This document shows positions 22,624-34,032 of a stretch of DNA of 64,000 bases, piece by piece. The stretch's first letter is position 1, and each line of letters begins with the position of its first letter. Below the pieces are notes generated by a model. That model saw nothing but the letters and a program-made list of their open reading frames with translations, was not told where the DNA came from and ran no database searches. Origin of the DNA: Adiantum capillus-veneris. Its lineage: Eukaryota > Streptophyta > Polypodiopsida > Polypodiales > Pteridaceae. The DNA lies in the NCBI GenBank assembly GCA_014529385.2, contig CM043971.1:98845985-98909984 (forward strand), written 5' to 3'. A program made the position numbers and the translations under genes.

Positions 22624-24117
22624 GATTGCGTGCTTTTTTTGTCTTTTTTTTAAAAATAAATATTTTTAAAATTTTTAATAAATAATTAAATGGTAATGCT
22701 TAAAAAGGCTATTTGGTGATATTCATAGATGCAATATGCGGAATAAAATAAAATAAATAACAGAAATGTAATGTACTTAGCTCAAAAAGAGCGGTGGCGT
22801 CCAGTCCAGAATGGCGATGCACTAGGAAATTGCCAAAGAAATGAGCGGTCCGACGGTGCATCTGCAAGTCGGTTGAATTTCGTGGCACCCGATCTCCCTT
22901 GTCCCAAAAACAATGGCAATCGGCAATTCAAAGCCTTTGGCTATGGTAGTGAAGCTTCTTAGTGGTTGAAGTAATGGACGATGGCTTGCTCAAGGGATGG
23001 TTCGTAGTAGTTGCGAGCTGAATGAAAGGTTATGTAATGGATGCGACTTGGGGTTAGGCAATGGCCTGAGCGTTTGGTGGTCAACCGAAAGATTTAGAAG
23101 GTGGTTGCGAAGACTGATGATATGGTGTCCACGGCCGATTAAGGAGTTGAGAAGGGGGGGGGGGGGGGGGGGGGGGGGGGGGTGAATGACTGCTTAGATG
23201 TATGTTTTCTTTCAAAGCTTAATGGGTTGTAGACTAAAGGTAATGGGTGGATGACTTTTCTTTTAGTTTATGACCACTAGGTACTTCCATGGGTGGCCCG
23301 CCATTCACCTTCTAATGTAAGGCCTCACCTTTTGTCAAAAGAAGATTCACCTTTTAATTTAAGGCCTCACCTTTTGTCAAAAAAAGTGTGAAGGCACTTG
23401 CATGATAGTGTGGAGGCTTTTCAAAGAAGATGTCGCCATGTACTGTTAGCCCCTTAGCAGGCTACAGAAGAGGTTTCGACTGCCGAGCCAGTGGGAGAAT
23501 TTAATGGACAAGCAGGGCGATCCTGTTGGTAACAATTTGCAGCCTTTTTTTATGGTGGTCAATAGAAGGGAAAAACTTGACCAAGGAGTTGTTCTCGCAG
23601 TTTGCAAACTTGAGCTTTTAACTCGAGGAGGATCGGGCCGAGTGTAGAATTTGAAGTCCCCCCTTGAATTTTTCGAAAGCTTGTAATTCTGTCGTGGCTT
23701 CACAATTCCTCAAAATCCTTCAAAGCTTCAATCTTTCCCGAATGGAGCCGTAGTCGTGTCGATCGTATCGCTTCGTCGTCAATTAAATTAGGCAATTAAC
23801 TCCTTCTTTCTTTCCTCTCTTTCTCGCCTTCACAATCCGCACTAATTAGGCATTAAATTTGAGAATTGAGACTTTTCCTACCGTATCGGAATATCATGAA
23901 GTCGAAACTAAAAGCCGCTTGTCGATTAGTTGCCGATGCACCGTCGATTAACGACCAAGCAAAATTTGTTTTGCAAATTCCACCGATTAAGCTTTGAATT
24001 TCCACGAATCCTTGAATCTTGTATTGCAAATTTGATAAGTTGCAATTTCGAGGTTGTCGATTCGAGAAATTTCCTTCTTGAAATTGAAATCCGATGCCAA
24101 TTTACTCGAACCTGTTT
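22624..24117 (-). other. Untranslated leader of the second gypsy element, with a G29 tract
   Basis: About 1.5 kb lies between the primer-binding site and gag. I see no coding domain. It contains an uninterrupted run of 29 G (23154-23182; a C-run in the element's sense) and two copies of TTTAAGGCCTCACCTTTTGTC-like sequence near 23320 and 23355. Such a long leader is usual for large gypsy elements. Confidence 0.6.
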
Positions 24118-24129
24118 GCTCTGATACCA
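24118..24129 (-). promoter_or_regulatory. Primer-binding site, second gypsy element
   Basis: The minus strand has TGGTATCAGAGC one base inside the 5' LTR end, a 12-base match to initiator Met-tRNA. It fixes the element's orientation and LTR boundary. Confidence 0.92.
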
Positions 24130-24130
24130 C

Positions 24131-24778
24131 TGTTGGGAGAACAAAGGGAGATCGACCGCTTATAATATTCAACACAAGCTTTCAAGCCATCACCATCAAA
24201 CTGTCCACCTCTTCTTCCAATTTCCAAGCACACACACTCACCTAGACTATGACACACAAACACAGTAAACATAGAATTGACATAGACAAACTTGTAAGAG
24301 AGTGTAAGAGAGGTGTAAGAGATGGAGACTACATTAGAGAGTACACAGCAAATTAACCATAGCTTAAGAGAGTAGAGAAGAGAATCTGCAAGAGAAAGGC
24401 CTAAATCTAGCCCCAAACTCCACTGCACCTCTCTTGTGGAGTGGGTATTTAATATATTACTTTGAGTTTAAGGTGCCAAAAATTGAGGCCCCTCTTTTAC
24501 AACCACTTTACTTTTGCAAATGAGTGAAGCTCATTAGTTCTTGCATGACCCATAAGGGGAGTTCCCACTACAACTATTTACAGAGCCATAGTGGCTTATT
24601 GAAATGATGTTCTAAGATACTGTGCAAATATAAAATGGCCAAGAGTAATTGCCGTCGCCTCTTCATCAACTCCCCACATTCCACTCTACAAAATCATCAT
24701 CAACTCAATTAGTAAAATAGGCAGCACATAATTAACCATTACGCCCAGCTATCCTAATTGCAACTAACCACTACAACA
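24131..24778 (-). mobile_element. 5' LTR of the second Ty3/gypsy element
   Basis: On the minus strand it runs TGTTGTAGTGG ... CTCCCAACA and is followed by the primer-binding site. It pairs with 17920-18609. The outer flanks of the two LTRs do not show a matching 5-bp duplication. Both LTR copies share ACCCTCC just upstream, so the element has been rearranged since insertion. Confidence 0.92.
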
Positions 24779-24789
24779 GGAGGGTGCCC

Positions 24790-26221
24790 AGTCTCATAAC
24801 ACCATTATTCTTCTTTGTCCCAGAAGGCTAAGGGGTTTTCACTAGTTTGCAGAGAGGTGATCCTTTGCAATGAGCATCCTCTTTTGGAGCTTCAATGGTG
24901 GAAGCTCTAGGAGTCTCATTGCGGGCATTTCTCTTGGGGCAAGAACAATAGCCATGTCCTTGCTCCCCACACTTAAAACACTTATGGTCCTTGGCAAAAA
25001 TCTTCAGGCTCTTTAGGAGAGAGTTTATTTTTACCTTTGTAAACTCCCTTCTCCTCGGACCAATTGTTGTTGTTGGAATTGCCTTGGGAAAAAATTTAGG
25101 CATTGGTTTTTCCCTTAGCATCACTTTTGTCTTTTTTTTTCCATGGGCTTGACATTTCGTCTAGTCCCTTGTTGGAAATTGATGCACAAAGCAACCATGG
25201 TGTGGTGGATTACTTCGGTGATAGAACTATGCCATTGAGAGTTGACATACTCGGCCATCTCTTCAGGTAATCGCGCACAAAATTGTTGCTTTTGCTCGGC
25301 GAAGTCTTGAGATGTAAATCCCAAAACGTGTTCACATATTTGTGAATAGACTCATGGGAGAGAAGCTTCAAACTATGCCATTTGGTAAGCACTTTGTCCT
25401 TTGTAATGCTTGCAAGGAATGGAAACTCGTAGAGTTTTCCATGTCTTTGGGGCTTCGCTGTTGCCACAAAGGCTAGCCCACCATTGACGAGCCGATTTTT
25501 GAAAGTGCATAGCTACATGGCGTAGCTTGGAGGACTTCGTGAAGCCCTTGTCTCCAAAGGCCGCATCAAATTTCTAGATGAAGGCCAATACTTTGTCGGT
25601 AGCACCAAAGGTGTCACCACATAGGTGACACTTTCCTCCCTCTTTGAACTTCTTGAGCTTTTGTGACCTTCGCCATGTAGGGTATGATTTACGATGTCCT
25701 CCCCTCTTATATTCTGTAGGAGAATAGTCATAGCTTTCGTTTGAAGAGGAGGAAGGTGAAGCAGAACGAGAAGAGGGTGACCTCTTTCTTGCCCTTTTCT
25801 TCCTTTGTTTCCTCTCTTCCCTTTTGGAGTGACGAGGAGAAGAACCGTGTGTTGATCGTCTCCTCTTGGGAGGAGTTGGCGATCGTCTAGACCGCAGTCT
25901 TCATGGAGCCACATCTTTCGAGGAACTTAAATATCCATTACTTTCTTGTTCTTTGGATTCCTCCTATCGTATGGGAGAGAGTCTTATTTTGGGGGTCTCT
26001 TCAAGAGGCCTCCTAAGCTCTCTCTCCTCTTGGAGAGGAAGGGAAATCCCATAAGAACGAAGTTGTTGAGTAGCTTCGGCTTGCAAAGCAGGGTTGCCCA
26101 TAGCTTGCTGCAACCTAGTAACAAGATAATTGACAAACGTGGGGGCATCATCACTAGCACCTTCATGTGCAAAATCAAAGTTATCAATGTTCATTTTACT
26201 CTCTTGGTTATTGTCAACCAT
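24790..26221 (-). pseudogene. Ty3/gypsy family-1 gag (decayed, truncated)
   Basis: Gag starts at 26221 (MVDNNQESKMNIDNFDF), about 380 bases after the primer-binding site. Recognisable parts appear in several frames: LQAEATQQLRSYGISLP near the start; a core near 25467-25121 with YEFPFLASITKDKVLTKWHSL, FAEQKQQFCARLPEEM and YVNSQWHSSITEVIHHTMV; and a zinc knuckle CFKCGEQGHGYCSC near 24960-24990. An Arg/Ser/Lys-rich stretch lies around 25600-25900. Several frameshifts and stops break it. The sequence ends at the junction with the 24131-24778 LTR, so the rest of this element is missing. Confidence 0.8.
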
Positions 26222-26600
26222 GTGTTAATCAAAGTTATGTGTTTACTTAGTGTATTCTTTGGCAATTCAAAACCTTAGAATCAACACTTAAGTATCTACA
26301 CCCACGGCTCGAATTGGTTAATTATAGAGAGTAGTGGAGTGGGTCTATTATTGCAAAGTTCTCGAGGGATAGCTCCTTTCGGACTTTTTATGGATCAATA
26401 ATGGCAAAGCCGTAGGCAAGTCTAAAAAGACTCTGTTATTAAGACCAAAGCTCCCGAGGTGTGCACCATATCCCACATAGTGGGCTCAACAAAACCAGTA
26501 ATAGATCCTAGTTCCACTTACTCTAATATAATTAACAAAATCAACCATCAATAGGCTACTTAAGGGCCTCTCTTCTTAAGCAAGAAAAGAGAAACCAAAC

Positions 26601-26613
26601 GCTTTGATACCCA
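26601..26613 (-). promoter_or_regulatory. Primer-binding site variant, gypsy family 1
   Basis: The minus strand reads TGGGTATCAAAGC directly after the LTR end. It is an initiator Met-tRNA type site (TGGTATCAGAGC) with an extra G and a G-to-A change. It fixes the LTR terminus used for the other family-1 copies. Confidence 0.75.
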
Positions 26614-27930
26614 TGTAATGGAATTGTACTTTGAGAGTAGCGGAATTAGGAAACTTAGAAAAAGCATTCTTGTGAGGTTACTTTGAGAGCATAGAGGGTG
26701 AACTTAATTGATGGTAGCAACATAAACGTAGTACTTAATTAACTTGGGAGAGCTAGCGGGGAATGAGGGTAGGGAAGAGGAAGAAGAAAAATTCCATCGG
26801 AGAAAGAAATAGTTCCTCATTTATCATCACTCTTCTTGCTAGCATACATGATAGCATAGCAAAAAAGATGGAGAAGATGGCAAGCTTAAGCATTGAAGCA
26901 TGGATCTTGGTTGGATTTGCATTCCATAGCCAAGAGTGTTGGTGTAGGCTCTCGACTTCTCTACTAGCTTGGAGAAGGAGATGGAGATCTTGCACTTTGC
27001 ACTTCCACAATGAGAGTGTGTATGAGTGAGTGTGGGAGAGTATACCCCCCAAGTAGCTCCCCTTCTTGCTTTGGTCGACCCCCCCTTGGAGCTCATGCTT
27101 GATGCTCATTGGACCCCTGCCAACCTGGCCAATCACATGCAAGATGCATAACAAGCAACAAGGGTAGTCTTGGGACAAGTGTTCCCCTTTCCCCTTTGAG
27201 AGAGAGGACTTGATAAATACAAAAACAATTAATTAAATTAACTAATTTATCATTGGACCCCTTGGGAAGCCAACCAATAGGCTTTAGGCACACCATGAGG
27301 GCAACATGAGGAGGAGCTTGACAAGTGTCCTATTTGCTTTCTTTGTACCAAGCTTGCCATGTGTGAGGGTGCGTGTGTTCTCTCTCTAGCCCCTTCTTGT
27401 AGGGATCGCCCCCTCCTTGTAGGGATCTTTGTTAGCTTTGTGGAACACCTTACACTCAAGCACCTTAGTCAGCAAAATCATGTCAAAGCACCTCAAGCTC
27501 CCTAGTCGGCAAGCACGACAAGCACCTCAAGCATCTTAGTCAACAAGCATGACAAGCACCTCAAGCATCTTAGCCAACAAGCATGACAAGCACCTCAAGC
27601 ACCTTAGTCAGCAAGCACGACAAGCACCTCAAGCTTGGGCCGGGTTCCCACCTCAAGCTCAACCCTAGCTTACCTAAGGTCAAAGGACTTTTAACACTAA
27701 CCCTTCGAGGTCTTTGATGAAGCTAACCCTAAGGTCGTTTAAGCTCCATTCATTAGCCTTGCTCTTTGACATACCATCTCTCATTTGGACCTCTTTACCA
27801 TTGGCCCCCATGGTGAGATAGATCTGTAAGCACATGTCTATATTCTAACCCTTGTTTCCGTTTATTCTCCCACATTAAATGACCAATTTAATATGAGAAA
27901 ATCATTCGGGTTGGTTAGATATTAGATTTT

Positions 27931-27936
<6 letters not shown>
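26614..27936 (-). mobile_element. 5' LTR, Ty3/gypsy family 1
   Basis: It matches the LTRs at 892-2160 and 13208-14496 and is the most complete copy in its 34-bp repeat section. On the minus strand it ends CAATTCCATTACA next to the primer-binding site. Its start should be TGTCATAAAAT; here that terminus is partly replaced by a GA microsatellite at 27935. Confidence 0.85.
27489..27640. repeat. 34-bp tandem repeat array within family-1 LTR
   Basis: Four consecutive units of about 34 bp begin CACCTCAAGCATCTTAGTCA and end GCATGACAAG. A degenerate fifth unit follows. The units are direct and without unique spacers, so this is not a CRISPR array. Confidence 0.9.

Positions 27937-27996
<60 letters not shown>
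27935..27996. repeat. (GA)n microsatellite at LTR edge
   Basis: An uninterrupted GA run of about 62 bases lies exactly at the family-1 LTR terminus. Confidence 0.95.
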
Positions 27997-27998
<2 letters not shown>

Positions 27999-28214
27999 CC
28001 ACCTCCAACGTGTGGACACCCCTAGTTTGGAGTGATTTAGCTCTTAAGACAACAAATTTTCTTGTCGCCTTAATATACATAAGTTTTTAATGCTCATGAG
28101 CACACATATATATATCAGAGAAACAAATGTATGCCATGTAGTTCTAACCACATGACCATGTCTCAAATCACAGTGGCACCCAAGTGGAGCAATTAACATT
28201 GTGGAATACCTTGT

Positions 28215-28640
28215 GGAATACCTGACAACTAAAACCTTTTCGGAGAGATTGAGTAAACCAAGGATCAAATCAATCGAAATAGAAGCCCAAGATTATGAGT
28301 TGATTTCTAATCATCTCTACAAAAGAGGTAAAGATGGGCAATTGCAAATATAGGCAACAAAAAGTGAATATGTGCTGATACTCAAACAAGCTCAAGCAAG
28401 TCAAGTAGAAGGTCCATTTTTTGTAGACAAAACAACCAAAGTAGTAGTAGTTGTTGGTATCTGGTGGCCTATGTTGTTTATGGATGTTAAAGCTTATGTC
28501 AAACAATGTGATAAATGCAAGTGCACCAAAGTGCCTGCAAACCAAGATGAAAGGCCTTTTCGACTTATGATGGGGACAAGAGCTTTTGCCAAGTGGGGAA
28601 TCGACTTTGGTTGTAGTGGCATGGAGAGGATATGCACACC
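28215..28640 (+). pseudogene. Ty3/gypsy integrase N-terminal fragment (third lineage)
   Basis: In one frame with a single TAG near 28351, the translation passes from the RNase H/integrase linker (YELISNHLYKRGKDGQLQI) into the integrase zinc finger region with GIWWPMLFMDVKAYVKQCD and CKC, then FAKWGIDF at the start of the catalytic core. The WWP..F.DV..YV..CD.C pattern is a hallmark of gypsy integrases. The two His of the HHCC finger are not evident. It differs in sequence from the other three integrases here. No LTR is seen on either side. Confidence 0.75.
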
Positions 28641-29212
28641 TACTCACACATGACACACTTCCTCCTAGGTTCGCTTTAATAGAATCAATTGTGCTTGAAC
28701 TCTCAACTTGACACGCCATTTCCTTGATGGCAACCATAAAGGCACCATTTTCCAAAGACTTTTGGAAGGGGTCTAAGGTTGCCCAAATATGGCATAGCGT
28801 TAGCCATTTGTTTACCACCAATGAACTTCCTTTCTCCCATTATTCACAAATATGTGCCCATGCTCAAATCCACCCCTCGTTTATAGATAACACACGAGTG
28901 AGAGGAGGGATCCATGACGAAGAAAAGGGCACCGTATCTCAAGATTGGGGAAGGTGTTAAAAACGGGGCGATTAATCATTGTCACCATGTCTAGTGACAT
29001 GGCTCATCGAACGGCTGAGATTTGTGGTTTTCTCCTCTCAATCCACCATAGATGCCATATTTTGGACACGCTCCCATTTTCAAATGGGACTCGGAAGTGT
29101 GCAGATCTGCTGATTTCCTGGGCAGTTTGGGCAAAGTCAACACTCAAAACGTCAGCAGGTTTGCATTGCGGAGCTCATCTCTACATTTCCGAGTACAGAA
29201 ACAAGAGAGGTG
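28641..29212. other. Upstream region of the RPL18a-like gene; no gene recognised
   Basis: Between the integrase fragment and the host gene start I find no convincing domain. A 183-codon minus-strand frame (28270-28821) overlaps the integrase fragment on the other strand and is likely chance. Promoter and 5' UTR of the host gene should lie here, but no clear TATA box was identified. Confidence 0.4.
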
Positions 29213-29405
29213 ATGAAGCAGAGCGGCAGCTCTTCTGAAGAGAGGAGTCACTACTATTATCCTTCTACTGCGGCTCTTGCAGAGAAGGACACTGCCCTTC
29301 TCAATCAACCAAGTGCCCCCCCTTACTATGGCACCTTCCAGGGCAATCCCTCTTACCCCCAGCCCAGTAATCCTAGCCAACACTACGCTTATCATACAGT
29401 TCAAG
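29213..29405 (+). CDS. RPL18a-like protein, exon 1
   Basis: The ATG at 29213 opens a reading frame of 64 codons plus one base. It has Ser- and Tyr-rich sequence, a PSAPPYYGTFQGNPSYPQP stretch and a final YAYHTVQ. The exon ends CAAG before GTGCTC at 29406. This is the N-terminal part of the plant family annotated as 60S ribosomal protein L18a-like: small proteins with a Pro/Tyr-rich N-terminus containing YGTFQG and Y.TVQGYPVVEG, then a Cys-rich hydrophobic membrane region. They are not true ribosomal L18a. It joins exon 2 in frame (phase 1), giving HTVQ-GYPVVEG across the junction, which strongly supports the model. It is intact as far as seen. Confidence 0.85.
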
Positions 29406-30033
29406 GTGCTCATATTCTCCTTCCTCCGCTAGGGTTGCATGCATGTGGTGCATGTACATTTATTTTTTTCCATCATTGGTATGCACTCATCCAAAGGAAA
29501 AAGACGCTTTGTTTGTCAGATAAATGACATCATCGCAGTGATTGGTGCGGTCGTATTAGCTTCTGGCACTTGAACCCGCAAATGAATTTTAAGGTTCAAC
29601 ACTGCCGCTGGAATTGGCAGGGGATGAAATAAAGCACGATATTGTGTTGTAGTAGAAGTGCAGCTGACATCTGCACAGAAAATTGCATGCTTGCTCCCTC
29701 GAACTAATTTGAAGACAAGTATATGCAAATCTTCCTGATGGCATCCATAGCATGGATTCGAGCTATCTTGCTCCCAACCCAATCTATGGCATCTCACACC
29801 TTATTCTTGGTCACAGATGCAGCTATCCTTTACTGCCCATGATACTAGGCGGATGTTTGGAAGGGATGAATTAATAAATAGGTCCTCTTCTGCTGCAGAT
29901 ATATGTAGCATAATTTATATAGACTTAGTTTTTTGAAGTCTTAAAATCAAAACATATCTCACTTCAGCAGATTACTTTCTAAACAGTCATGCACTATGCC
30001 GTTGCTAACTTGACTTATGATGCAACAATGCAG

Positions 30034-30118
30034 GGTACCCAGTTGTGGAAGGAACCCCTGTGGTGGACAGAGAGCTGCAACGTTTACCTTGTTGTGGCAT
30101 AGGCATTGGATGGTTTCT
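30034..30118 (+). CDS. RPL18a-like protein, exon 2
   Basis: The exon begins after a TGCAG acceptor (ending 30033) and ends before a GTAAGG donor (30119). Its 85 bases continue the exon 1 frame and encode GYPVVEGTPVVDRELQRLPC and then CGIGIGWFL. This matches the conserved core of RPL18a-like proteins (GYPVVEG.PV.E.RLPCCG.G.GWFLF). The next exon should start in phase 2 with the hydrophobic segments. I could not find it before 64000. A CA microsatellite and a LINE begin within 100 bases, so either intron 2 is very long or the gene is broken by the insertion. Confidence 0.85.
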
Positions 30119-30146
30119 GTAAGGCTTATTGACCTTGTATTGTGTA

Positions 30147-30148
<2 letters not shown>

Positions 30149-30197
<49 letters not shown>
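30149..30197. repeat. (CA)n microsatellite at the LINE 3' end
   Basis: A CA run of about 49 bases lies 30 bases inside intron 2 of the host gene and directly at the LINE's 3' end. On the LINE strand it reads as a (GT)n tail. Confidence 0.95.
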
Positions 30198-30200
<3 letters not shown>

Positions 30201-30436
30201 AAATGAAATGAAATGATATATTAACATCTTCAAAAGGCCAAAATGACCTATGAGACCATCAGATACAAAGTAGTGAATCTAATACAATGTCTGAAGTACA
30301 AGTACAAAAAGTACTGAAAGTAAAAATGAAAACTGAAATGAAGTGTGAAATGTGAGATGTGAAAATGTAGAATAGGCCCTCAATGACAATCTGGGTGTCG
30401 TGCTAGAATGCCTCTGATCCTCTGCTGGAGTCTCCG

Positions 30437-33400
30437 TCAATGTAGTGTGCTCCTGTGTCTCGGTCGTGGTCGTCTCGATCTCCCGAGCTCAATCGCCCTG
30501 TCAATGAGGGTGCGTCTGGTATGAATGCGGGTACAACCCTGTGCTGGTGGTTGGTCTCTTGGCTCCCTCGATCCAAAGAAATCTGTGATCTGTCTCTGCG
30601 ACTGTCGTACTCCATGTCTCCCCAACAGACTGTCTCTATGTCGGTGTAGCTCAAGTAGATATAAGCCAAGGCATCTCTGGTCCTGATACCTCATGACTCT
30701 ATCTAGGGGTCCAAAACCCTCCCTGAATAAGCAATGGAAGTGCCCTCGTATCTCATAATACACAGTGCAGTGGCATATGTAGTGTAGCTCTGTCTCTGGC
30801 TCTCTACCGCATAGTTGACATATCCTAGCCTCTGGTGGTATCCCTTTGAATCTACCCGTCTCAATCTCCAGCTGGTGTGAGGATGTGCGAATCTGACCAA
30901 TAGCACATCGCAGACCATGAGATAAATGAGTGTCCATGTAGTTCGGACGAGTCACAAACCCATCCCTTGAAAGTTGGAGAAGGTGCTCTTTGTAGAAAGC
31001 CATCTTCGTGCCCAACTCCTGTATCGGTTCTACCCATGTCCTCTTGGTGTCCAACTGTATAAGATCCTGACGAATGAGTCTAGTGATCTCCGTCCGTGTG
31101 ACTGGCAGGGAGGGTGCATCCAGGGAATACTGAAAGGGAGGCAATCTATCCATGCTGAGACATTGCCTATCCATGTTGAGACCATGCGTCTGAAACCATG
31201 AGGTCATCTGTGCATACCAACATGATGCATCTCCCTGCATCGCTAACTGTCTAGAGGACTCAAGAGCCAGTCTAGTATAGTCTAGTATATCTGTCTCTAT
31301 GTGTATCCCATAGACTGTGCACAACGGACACTGATCTGGTAAGAGCCTCAATCTCTATAGGAGGGGCAGCTACCTCCGCTCGAATAATCGCATGTGGTAC
31401 CGAGGCCTTGGCTCTAATTATCCGGGATATCAAAAATACCAAGGGTCTCTCCATGTTCCTCCAACTGTCATGATTCACAGATGGTCCCCAAACTTGGACC
31501 CCATAAAGCATAACTGAAGCAACCAAAGTATCAAAGAGCCATAGTTTTGTTCGTGGCTCTTGAAACTGAACCTGTGAACACATCCTCTCTAGCCCTCCTA
31601 ATGCCGCATAGGCTCTGGATAGTCTAGTCTCTGCTGCTCTCCTCAAGGTAAACCTCGGTCCCGTGAATACCACCCCAGATATGTATATTCATTTGTGTAC
31701 TCCACAGTGTCCTGGCCATATACGAGTGTAGGTGCCGATCTCTTGACCCACTGTGGTGTGGTGTTAAACACCATAACCTTGGTTTTACCAAGGTTCACAG
31801 ACAATCCACTATCCTCTACAAAGTTGTGCAATGCATCCAAATGTCTTTGCATGCCCTCTGGCGACTCTGACATTAACACAATATCATCAACATATAATAA
31901 TAAAGGGATCCATGTCCCTGCCAGCTGAGCGCCTCTGTCACCCTCTCTGTCAATGTAGTTAGAGACCTCATCTACATACATACTAAAAAGTGTAGGGGAC
32001 AAAGGACACCCCTGTTTCACTCCAATAGTGGAATGAACAATGTCAGAAATCCCCTCAGGAGTGCGTCCTGGCCAGTCACTGAGCCGTATAAAGCCATGAT
32101 CCCCCATATGATCTCTGTGGATACTCCCAACTTCAGTAGCCTGTGCATCAATCTGGCCCTCGGCACTGTGTCAAATGCCTTGCGGAAGTCCACAAAGCAA
32201 CAATACATCCGTCCCCCATGTGCCCGACCCTCCTCAATAATGGCTCTGAGTGTAAGAATATGGTCCAAAGTGGAGAAACCCTTCCTGAATCCAGCCTGTC
32301 CTGCTACTCGTATGCCCTCATTTTCTGCCCATTTACTCAGTTGCTGTTCAAGAATGGATGCATACAACCGTGCCAATGTGTGCCCTATCATAATAGTACG
32401 GTAGTTCCTTGGTACCGTGGGGTCCCCTGCCTTGAAAAGAGGTACAATAGTAGATAATCTCCAGGACTCGGGTAGTCCCTCACGCATGACACGGTTAAAC
32501 AACCATGCAAGAACCTCTTACAGTAAATCTCTAGCATGTATCAAGTGCTCTGCCACCAAACCATCATGATCATATGCTCTCCTAGTCCTCATCCTGTCAA
32601 TGGCGTTCTTCACCATCTCAGTGGTAAAGAAGGTACTAGTGGCTGGACATGGCTCTAGAGGGTCTGGTAATGGTGGTTGCCCAGGTACTGTATATAATGA
32701 TACTGCATATTGACCCCAAATCTCGGGAGAGGTAATCACTGGAGGAGGTGAGTGCTCATGGAAGAGACGCCAGGCCTCACCTGAATCTCGGCTCAAAAAG
32801 AGCTGATACAAATCACGTTCCATCTGGGCTAAAAAGGCCCGCTTCTTCCGTCGCACTAAACGCCAAAGGCCAATCCGAGACTGTCTATATGTAATGACTC
32901 CAAGTATAAGCTCGCTCTGAATCTGAACTCTCATCTCTCTGCACTCCTCATCATACCAACTATTCTGAGGCATGTTCCCAGAACGTCTTCTCTGACCTGG
33001 TTGAGTGTGTGGGTATGCCTCTGCTGCTGCCCCATGCAAGATCTCTGTCAATAAAGTGGTGATCTCCTCCACTGTATATACAGGCTCGACTGCCCCCATC
33101 CGTCTGTAAATCTCTTCCACATAGACTGAATGCATCTCTGGTGTAAAAGTATACCGTCTGTGTGCAATCCTCCGTGGTGTCTGAGAGACACTATACTGGA
33201 AAGAGACTGAAAAAGTCAGGAGAGCATGGTCCACTGCTACTCCAACAGGCCTAGGGCCCACACTGAGATCTTGAATATGAGAGATGAAGCTCGGTGAAGT
33301 CATGACATAGTCCACTGTACTGGCCCCATGTCTGTGTGGAAAGCATGTGAATCCCCCAGACGAAGGAAAAATCTCTAGACCATTAAGTATGGCCAGACCA

Positions 33401-34002
33401 TGCGTAGTTGTCATCTCCATGAGATATCTCCCATACTCTGTGTGCTCTTTATCCTGTGAGTGTCTGTCAAGTCCCATCTCCGATATATCCATCTCTCTAA
33501 GCATCTCCTCCGAGGTATCATAAAATACCGTTTGGGAGTTGGCCGTCTTGGCATTAAAGTCTCCCAAGAGAATGATATCTCCATCTCTAGAGAACTCCCA
33601 TATGTCAGCATCAAGTATAGAGAAAGGGGATTGCCCTCTAGATGAGGTATAGACTGATGTGCTAGGGGGAAAGTAACATATAGCAATGTATAAGAATCTG
33701 CCTGTCTCAGCTCTCAGTCTCACCCACATGTATCTCGCCTGGTTATCTCTCCGGACAATCTGTAATAGCGGCTGCAACTCTTCCTTGAATAAGACTGCTA
33801 CCCCTCCTGAACCTCGACTTCCATGCTGGGATCTAGCGTCTGGCCGACAAGCTCTCTCCCATAAATAGCCAGTCACACTTGGCATCAACTGTCCAGATTT
33901 TTGATGTGTCTCCTAGTAAAAGACAATGTCTCTATTTCTGAAGCTATCTTCAAAGGCACCCACATCCAGCCTATATGATCCATTACAATTCCATGCCGCC
34001 AT
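30437..34002 (-). pseudogene. LINE ORF2: APE endonuclease, reverse transcriptase, zinc finger
   Basis: ORF2 starts at 34002 with MAAWNCNGSYRLDVG, the APE endonuclease N-terminus. A TAG at 33913-33915 replaces the Gln expected before ETH. Endonuclease motifs continue with GSGGVAVLF, LLGDFNAKT, TVDYVMTS and DHALL. After a stop near 32518 come RT motifs: LFKAGDPTVPRNYRTI, GFRKGFSTLDH, FVDFRKAFDTV, GVKQGCPLSPTLFSMYVD and the catalytic LLLYVDDIVLMSE. The C-terminal region contains CQLCGREPETELHYICHC, a CCHC finger usual in L1-type ORF2. It ends at a stop at 30437. At least four frameshifts or stops divide it, so it is inactive. Confidence 0.92.
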
Positions 34003-34032
34003 TCGGAGTGTGGTCCCATATGTCTCGCACCG

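Noticed and set aside
17920-24778. A simple intact gypsy insertion with target duplication
   Set aside because: The outer flanks (CCATT and GGAGG) do not match and the pol 3' end is missing.
27489-27640. Regularly spaced repeats as a possible CRISPR array
   Set aside because: The 34-bp units are contiguous with no unique spacers, and lie inside an LTR of a plant genome.
28270-28821. 183-codon minus-strand open frame
   Set aside because: It overlaps a recognisable gypsy integrase fragment on the opposite strand and shows no domain of its own.
29145-30200. True ribosomal protein L18a gene
   Set aside because: The sequence (YGTFQG, GYPVVEG, LPCCGIGIGWFL) belongs to the RPL18a-like membrane protein family, not to the ribosomal protein.
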